A DNA stretch of 64,000 bases, from the NCBI RefSeq assembly GCF_963662255.1, contig NC_085049.1:60683158-60747157 (forward strand), given 5' to 3'. The translations under genes and the position numbers were made by a program. The DNA is from Cinclus cinclus. Taxonomy: Eukaryota > Chordata > Aves > Passeriformes > Cinclidae. The notes beneath the pieces are model-generated. The model worked only from the letters and a program-made list of their open reading frames with translations. It searched no databases and had not been told where the DNA came from. Shown one piece after another: positions 50,529-64,000 of this stretch; the stretch's first letter is position 1, and each line of letters opens with the position of its first letter.

Positions 50529-53500
50529 ACCTTATAAACAGCATCAGCTGTTGTTCTACCTACTTCAGTAAATTAAGTACATCTGTTTCAAACAGAATGC
50601 TTTTATTCAACAAAAACCTGCAGGCAGTCCATGGGGCACAGGGATATTTAGCATTGCTTTCAGTTAGTCCGTCTTAGAAATGCTTATCTATATTAGAGGA
50701 GTTTATGTGGCAACTGGGATTAAAATAACCACAGAGCTACTGCCCATTCTGCTCAGGGCAGGAAGGGTCAGGAGCCCAGGATAGCACAGCCCATATACTG
50801 GACCATGAATTTCTCCATCTGCTGCCTGTGCTGTGTGGGGCTGTCACAGGCTGTGCTGTCACCCAGAGCTATTCCTGCACCTGCACCTGGGCTCTGGTGT
50901 TGGACATGGGGGATGGGAATGGATGAAACCAATGGAATGAAACCAATGGAATTGGTTTCCTCTGTCTTGGCAGTGCAGCATGCAGGGAATCTTCCTCCTT
51001 CCCTCCCAGTGGTGGTGCAAGCTTCACACAATTGGCACTGGGCAAAGTTCTTGTGGGGAAGACAGGATGTGTCTTCTTTTGGGATGCTCCCCTCCCTTGC
51101 AGTTCGATTCAGTGCAGCTCTGCTCCACGGCATCTAGCACATTCTCATGAGAGGTGGTATCATTCTTACTTTTCGTGGGTTTGATACCACACAGGTATTT
51201 TGAGAACCTTTAAACTTTCAGGACAAGACCTCAGAGGGGACTTTGTGTGAATGTGAATCTCTGTCTCTTCTTACTAGGTTCCCAAATTCCTCCAACATGA
51301 ACTAGCTGGGATTCCCAGTGACCTTCACATTTTGGTAAAAGCTGCCACTACAAGTGACACTGACAATATGCCTCATTCTCCTATGCTTTGACTATGGGCT
51401 TGACTTGTTGCTGTCATGGTGTCAGTCTGCCTCTCAGCATCTCTTCTGCTAAGGGGCTCCTTTTGGCATCAAAAATTTCCAGTTCCCACGTGAAGAGCTG
51501 CATTGGTATCTCTTCAGTGACTGAAATCCTCAGTCCTCAGAGCAGATGCAGGATCCTCTCCCCATTTTTTTATTCTGCCTTTTATGGAATTATCAGGTGT
51601 GGCCAGGAAGTTATCCTGGGGCTGGGATGCTTTTGGTCTGTGCTGAGACAGTGCACAGTGCAAGGGGTGACTTCATGCCAAGGGTGCTGGCAGTCTCCAA
51701 GCTAAGGCCACTCCTCCCCTGCAGCATTGGCCAAAGCTGCCATCTTCCTCCATACAAGCTCCCAAATAGCTACCACATGGGCACAGCTGGAATCTTTCGG
51801 TGTTTTAAAGAAACTTTCTACTCAGTTAATACAGGTCACTCTTCTGCATTTAATCCCAACCCACAGCACCAATCGCTTCCCATATAATCTCCCAGAACAG
51901 CTGTGCTGTGATTGCATTGTAGATTACAAAATGACTGTTTTCCACCAAACAGCTGCTGATCAGAAGGATCGCATTTAATAATCACTGGCGAGGCAAAGGA
52001 GGAGGGGACCAGACAAAGGAGGAAGGGATTTTGCAGAAATTGGGTTTCTTGGAGGATATAGAGATGAACAAAACAGCAGGCAAAGCGTGAGTCCCACTCC
52101 TGTGCTGTTCATCCAAATTAACAGGACTTCAAAGACTTGCTGCTAAGGTAAATTCAACTATCATTCCTTTTGGGGCTATCTAGGTATTATGGTTGGTTAT
52201 TATCAGTGAGTGCTTGGCTTTTGTGGAGGGAAGCTTTTCTAACAATGTTTTCAGGAAGTATTTCAGGTTTGCTTCTCATTCCATATGTCTTCTGCATCCT
52301 TGATCCACTTCCTACTTCTGACTCATTTGTTTCTTGTATTTTTTATGCCTTTTCCTTAACATTCTTCCTGAAATTATACGGCCTTTCAACTACTGTCATA
52401 AATCAACCAGAGAGAATATTTTTCCCACTATTGAAGATTAAAAATTAGAAAGATTATTTTTGTAAATATTGTGAGTGGATTTTTTTTTTTTTTTGTTAAA
52501 TGAAAGCACTATCAACCCAAAACCTGGTGACAGAAAATCTTATAATTAAGCATTGGTGAAAAACTGAAAAACTTTGTGTGCTGACAGTTTAAATTTTCAA
52601 GTGAGAAATTATTTTGTTGAGAAGAGCAATTTTGTCTGTAATTTTCTTTTCAGATACAAGCCAAATTTTCCACCAAAAATATTTCAGTGAGAAGTTTGCC
52701 ACTAATCTTAGCCAGAAACTCTTCCTAGTAGGTGTCTACTCTGCAGAAACGGTGATATTCAACATGCCTTCAAATCATGAAAGCCATTAGTTATGGCACC
52801 ACTGAGACGTGACCATCTCCAGGGTGCAGAATGAAATCTCCTGGTGAAAAGACAAAAAAAGGCCAGAGTATGAAACAATACAGGAAAATTTCAGGAGCTG
52901 AGTATTTTCTTGCTTTCAATGAGGATTTTTGGGGTCAGGCACTGCTTTCTCAGTTTGATAGATGCTAATAAGGTCCTGCTTTTCAAGAGGAGCTTCAGGA
53001 CCATCTTTGTTGACCATGTTTCCAAGCTTGCTGGTTAGTAGAAAAAATTATTCTAACTGCACCACTTTTATCTGTGGTGCAGTCATAAACAATGCAAAGC
53101 TGGGTCTTGTATTGTTTATTTATAGTATTTTCCAGAGAATGCTGGGTCTTTCTCACACATTCAGCCTTGGGTGAGTCAGCCGAAGTTAAGTGAAGAGGAC
53201 CAGCAGCAGGCAGCGTCTGTACAAACTGAATCTATTCATGGGTAAATAGATTTTCAGAGTCATAAATAGGAAAGGGTGGGAGTATCTGGATGAAGTTGTG
53301 CCAAACATAGGGAGTGCCACGTGGGAAGAGACATGCATTGATTACATGAAAGTTGATGTGTGGGTAGATGACATCTAATCAATCTATGGAGTGATATTTT
53401 GGAGCTATCAGGAGTCAGTGCAGGGTTTTGCAGGAAACCTAAAGTCTTTTGCCTCTGAGAAAGTCCCTGATTCACAAACTGCTTTTTAAATTACTTTTAA

Positions 53501-54272
53501 TGATGACATGAAATCAGTAAGAATGTTTGTGGCAACATTCACTCTTATAGGAAAAGAAGATCTTTGGCACTTTGTGTGAAAGCAGAGACGCTGTCACCCC
53601 ACCACCTTACCAAATTTCTGATGTGCAGATGAGAGCTCACGTGGAAGGAGTTGCTCTGTGGCTTGTACTTAAGATGCCAGGTCTGGATAACTGGGTGTCC
53701 TCTCTGAGCCGGTCACTGCTTTGATGTGTGACCTCCAGCAATAGGGGAAACATTTTCCTGCCTTTTCCCACTGGGGAATCATTATACTCTCTACCTCCCT
53801 AGATACAGTAATGAACTGCTTAAAAAAAAAAGTGTTTCGGGACACTTGGCAGCAAGATTTTCCATTTAGCTGGAGAGAGCATTCATTGTATTTCATAGAA
53901 AGGCAACACATGGTGTTCAGGGAAGTTGAGTAACAGTTTCTCCCTGTTATCTCTGAGCTGGACAAATCTGATGTTCCTTTCATTTTGCTCATGTGCTCAG
54001 ACACCTCAATGCACTCAGCCCTGCCATGTCACCCTCTCTTCCCCAGTACAGGTATTCAGCATACTTTGAAATGGTTGAAGCTGACCTATCAGTCCACTGC
54101 CCTGGCTTTCAAGAAATGGTTCTTCCGTGCCGGGTGAGGTGTTGGGATGTTGTGAGGAGGGCAGAGTGCTCATAACCCCTCCCCACAGATGCATGCCAGG
54201 AAAAGGTGGGATTCATAAGGCTACGTGGGACACGTGGCTGATGTGATGGTCTCTCCTATTTGTGTGTTGTAG

Positions 54273-61529
<7,257 letters not shown>

Positions 61530-61995
61530 GGATGAGTGTACAGGGACAGAGCAGTGGGGTTTGGGAGGCACAAGAGCTCTGAACCAAGCACTGGCACCAC
61601 AGTTAGCAGGTTTTGAGGAGCTCTTCCTGTCTCTTCAGGGAATGAAGGGGCAGGCACTGGATCAGGGCAAGTGTGATGGGTGCCCTCATCTGATGAGGGT
61701 GAAACTGGAGAGACATGCTGGTGCCAGCTGTCTCCAAGCCCTTTCAGAGTTGAGTCAGATGTCCTAATCCCAGTATTGCACTTGGGAACAGATAGTCAGC
61801 ACCATCCAGGAGGCAAATTGCACTGGGTGGTGTCACACTGACCTTCAATCAACACCTCCAGGTGAGTGCAATGGTGAAGGCGATCAGCGTTCATATTGAT
61901 CAGCTGCCACCCTCTCGGAACACCCTGTTTATTATTGATTTCCAGGCCCAAACTCTTCTCCCTGCCCCCAGATTAAAAGTCCTGCTGCAGTAGGA
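61530..61995 (+). other. GSG1: GSG1 3' UTR (inferred extent)
   Basis: Non-coding sequence follows the GSG1 stop. The only plausible poly(A) hexamer before the converging gene is the variant ATTAAA at 61972-61977. No AATAAA is seen on plus between 61530 and about 62280, so the end is uncertain. Confidence 0.35.
61972..61977 (+). terminator. Candidate variant poly(A) signal (ATTAAA) of GSG1
   Basis: ATTAAA lies 443 nt after the stop codon. It is the second commonest vertebrate hexamer. Support is positional only. Confidence 0.25.
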
Positions 61996-62307
61996 ATAGG
62001 GGATAGCTTTCAGACATCTCTCACCTCCTCCTTCCTATCTGTAATGACTCCCACATGTTCCCTTCTTGCTTTCTGTCCAAAAATCTCCCGTTCTGAGGTA
62101 CTTTGCTGTCTGTGTCTTTTTACTGTTTGTTTGCAACCTTTGAGAATTTGGCAGGACTTTTGCTTTTTACGTTGCTTCTATTAATCTGTTCCCTTTTGTC
62201 CATTGTAAAAATATTGCAAACAACCCCTGAATCAAAACCCCAAGCAAACTCATAATCTCTCAAAGGTGAAACACTGGTTCACATGACACATGATGCTGTA
62301 CACAGTA

Positions 62308-62313
62308 TTTATT
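62308..62313 (-). terminator. Second candidate poly(A) signal of the converging minus-strand gene
   Basis: AATAAA on minus, followed by a TGTGTACAG stretch within 15 nt. It is probably the more distal cleavage choice. Confidence 0.45.
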
Positions 62314-62364
62314 TTGTTTCACTGCAGTTCAAATACATTTTTCCAACAATATACAGACAGACTC

Positions 62365-62370
62365 TTTATT
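62365..62370 (-). terminator. Candidate poly(A) signal of the converging minus-strand gene
   Basis: AATAAA on minus with a G/T-containing downstream region. A second AATAAA lies 57 nt further on at 62313-62308, giving two alternative ends. Confidence 0.5.
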
Positions 62371-63968
62371 CACAGTGGGGATGGGGTGGGGGGGTGTGTG
62401 GGCAGGGTGAATTCACATTAAGGAGGAGTTAACATCACTGCTCTTGAGTATCAGTTCTTTCAGGAAGAATCTCAGAAGAGTAACTACTTAGGTAACAGCC
62501 AATTCACCTTTCCCAGCAAGGTGATGGCTGGACAGGAGGGAAGAGGTACTCCTGTTTAATCCCTCATACGTTACTGGTCCTCACACTTTCAGTCCTATTA
62601 TGCAGCCCTATTAACTGACTACATAATATAAACACTAAACCCTGTCTGGAGGAAAATGCCAGGCCTCGAGCCATTGCTACACTTGTGCTAATATATACAA
62701 AGCTATTTACACAAAAATACCATTAAACATATACAAACTGTTCACAGGCTCTGACAACAGGAGATCAGTGCCCAAGGACCAGCCTTGGGGTTTGCAGCTA
62801 AACCTGAAGGGCTACCCTGGAAGCTTTATATAGAGATGTGGGATGATGGAGAGGGTGATACAGCAAAGAGAGGTGTCAAGGGCCCGGGAGAGCAAAACCA
62901 AGGCTCATGTGCCCATCCGGAAGGAGGGTCAAAGTCTGCTGTCACCTCACAACTCATGGGGAAATGTGGAGAGGCTGGAAGAACACATACTAGACGGAAG
63001 AGTCCTTTGCAATCCTCATCTCAGCCTGGCTCTGTTTAATGTCAAAGGCCAGACTTAGAACAGCATACTAGGAAAGCAGTCCCTATACTGTTGCCCTAAA
63101 CTGTGGGGAACTACTGGAGCACCAAAGTGGCTCCCTTTTATATCGTGTTTTCTACTATGAGAAAACTCATACAGACACTCTTCAAATGCAATCGAGAATG
63201 ATGGAACACTCTGGGACACAGTTCAAAACACACTGTGAGCAAATGTGTCCGGGGGGTAGCTTGTTCCTCCTGGAGCTGCACACAGGGCTGGGCTGGCAAG
63301 GGAACGGCAATACTGAGCTCAGAATAAGAGTTAAAATGCACAGAAAAGCCTTCTAGTTCTGTCTCTGTGTGAACCTGGAGCAGCAGCATAAGAATCAGCT
63401 TTTCTGTGACAAGACTGAATGACCTTTACAGTGACAGTGGGGATCTGCTGGACTTCTATCCCAAGGGGGATGTGATACATTTGCAAAGGGAGACTATACC
63501 CACTGGACTGCAGTGTGATGTTACAATGTCAATTTGGGTTCATACAAACCTTAAGGATAGAGAGAAATAAGCTGTGAATCTTTCACTTCTACGTCACCCA
63601 CATATGCTTGAACTTGGTGTCCTGAACTTGGAACTGGGAAAGAAAGACACAAATGCAAAGGGCTGGAAAATGCTGTGGAGGCAGTCTTTCTCTAGATCAG
63701 GTTATTCAGCCAGAGAACTGTTTGTGAGTCTGGCAGCAGCATGGACAAGAGAGCTGAGAGCACAGGAGAAGTTGTGGGTAAGACTAACTCTGCAGGAGCC
63801 AGAGGCTTCTCTCCAACAATAAAACGTTTAAAGGTGTCCTTTAGCCACACCACTTGCCTTGACTCATAATGGCCCACTCTAGGCACAGAGCTTGTTAGAC
63901 AGACTGCTTGGGAACACTGTTGGGCATAAAAAGGTGTGTCCTAAATCTCATTAATAAATTAAACATAC

Positions 63969-64000
63969 AAAAAATATACATATATATATAAATTAACACA
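63969..64000 (+). repeat. (TA)n-rich tract at the right edge
   Basis: ACATATATATATATAAATTAA-type sequence inside the inferred minus-strand 3' UTR. It is cut by the window end. Confidence 0.75.

Larger units (their letters stand above)
44571..54272. other. Upstream flank or 5' intron of GSG1
   Basis: The GSG1 ATG directly follows a splice acceptor, so a non-coding first exon is expected here. No promoter is certain. A donor-like GTGAGTATG follows GC-richer sequence at about 48899 and is one weak candidate. 46.2-48.7 kb is AT-rich and poor in recognisable repeats. Confidence 0.45.
62290..64000 (-). other. FAM234B: 3' UTR of a minus-strand gene, probably FAM234B
   Basis: On the minus strand the sequence has AATAAA at 62370-62365 and again at 62313-62308, preceded by AT-rich, stop-filled sequence typical of a long vertebrate 3' UTR. 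No family-like protein is encoded here on either strand. In human and other amniotes the gene that converges on GSG1 is FAM234B (KIAA1467), so the assignment rests on synteny. Its coding exons would lie to the right of the window. Confidence 0.45.

Overview
The window looks like nuclear DNA of a bird. Several CR1 LINE fragments carry avian-type 3' ends (for example 9035-9153 and 39401-39512). The two protein-coding genes have vertebrate exon-intron structure, and their order matches the amniote EMP1-GSG1-FAM234B neighbourhood (human 12p13.1). There are no bacterial-type operons, CRISPR arrays, tRNA or rRNA genes. I cannot name the species.

Layout. 1-9.0 kb is intergenic, with simple sequence and possible old SINE/CR1 pieces. 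9.87-13.34 kb holds EMP1 on the minus strand: four coding exons (161 aa), about 1.5 kb of inferred 3' UTR, and an acceptor showing that a non-coding 5' exon lies further upstream. 13.34-54.27 kb is a gene-poor interval of about 41 kb between the divergent 5' ends of EMP1 and GSG1. It contains microsatellites, a GGA/GAA polypurine tract of about 240 bp (30097-30339), a G/T-rich block with G-quadruplex potential (28258-28412), and decayed CR1 copies. 54.27-61.53 kb holds GSG1 on the plus strand: five coding exons (314 aa), with an old CR1 copy in intron 1 and a possible LTR remnant in intron 4. 62.29-64.0 kb looks like a minus-strand 3' UTR. It has two AATAAA signals facing the end of GSG1 and by synteny is probably FAM234B, whose coding exons would lie beyond the window.

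How the genes relate. EMP1 (PMP22/EMP family) and GSG1 (GSG1/GSG1L family) are both four-span membrane proteins of the claudin/PMP22 superfamily, with a GLW/GMW-x-x-C motif in the first extracellular loop. They are transcribed away from each other; GSG1 and the next gene converge. All coding phases, splice sites and stops close without frameshift, so both genes appear intact.

I found no convincing undescribed system. Most other open frames are chance ORFs in intergenic, intronic or repeat DNA. The points most worth checking are the triplex-prone polypurine tract, the ancient SINE in the EMP1 3' UTR, the altered loop spacing in EMP1, the Cys-Cys end of GSG1, and the tight GSG1/FAM234B tail-to-tail arrangement.
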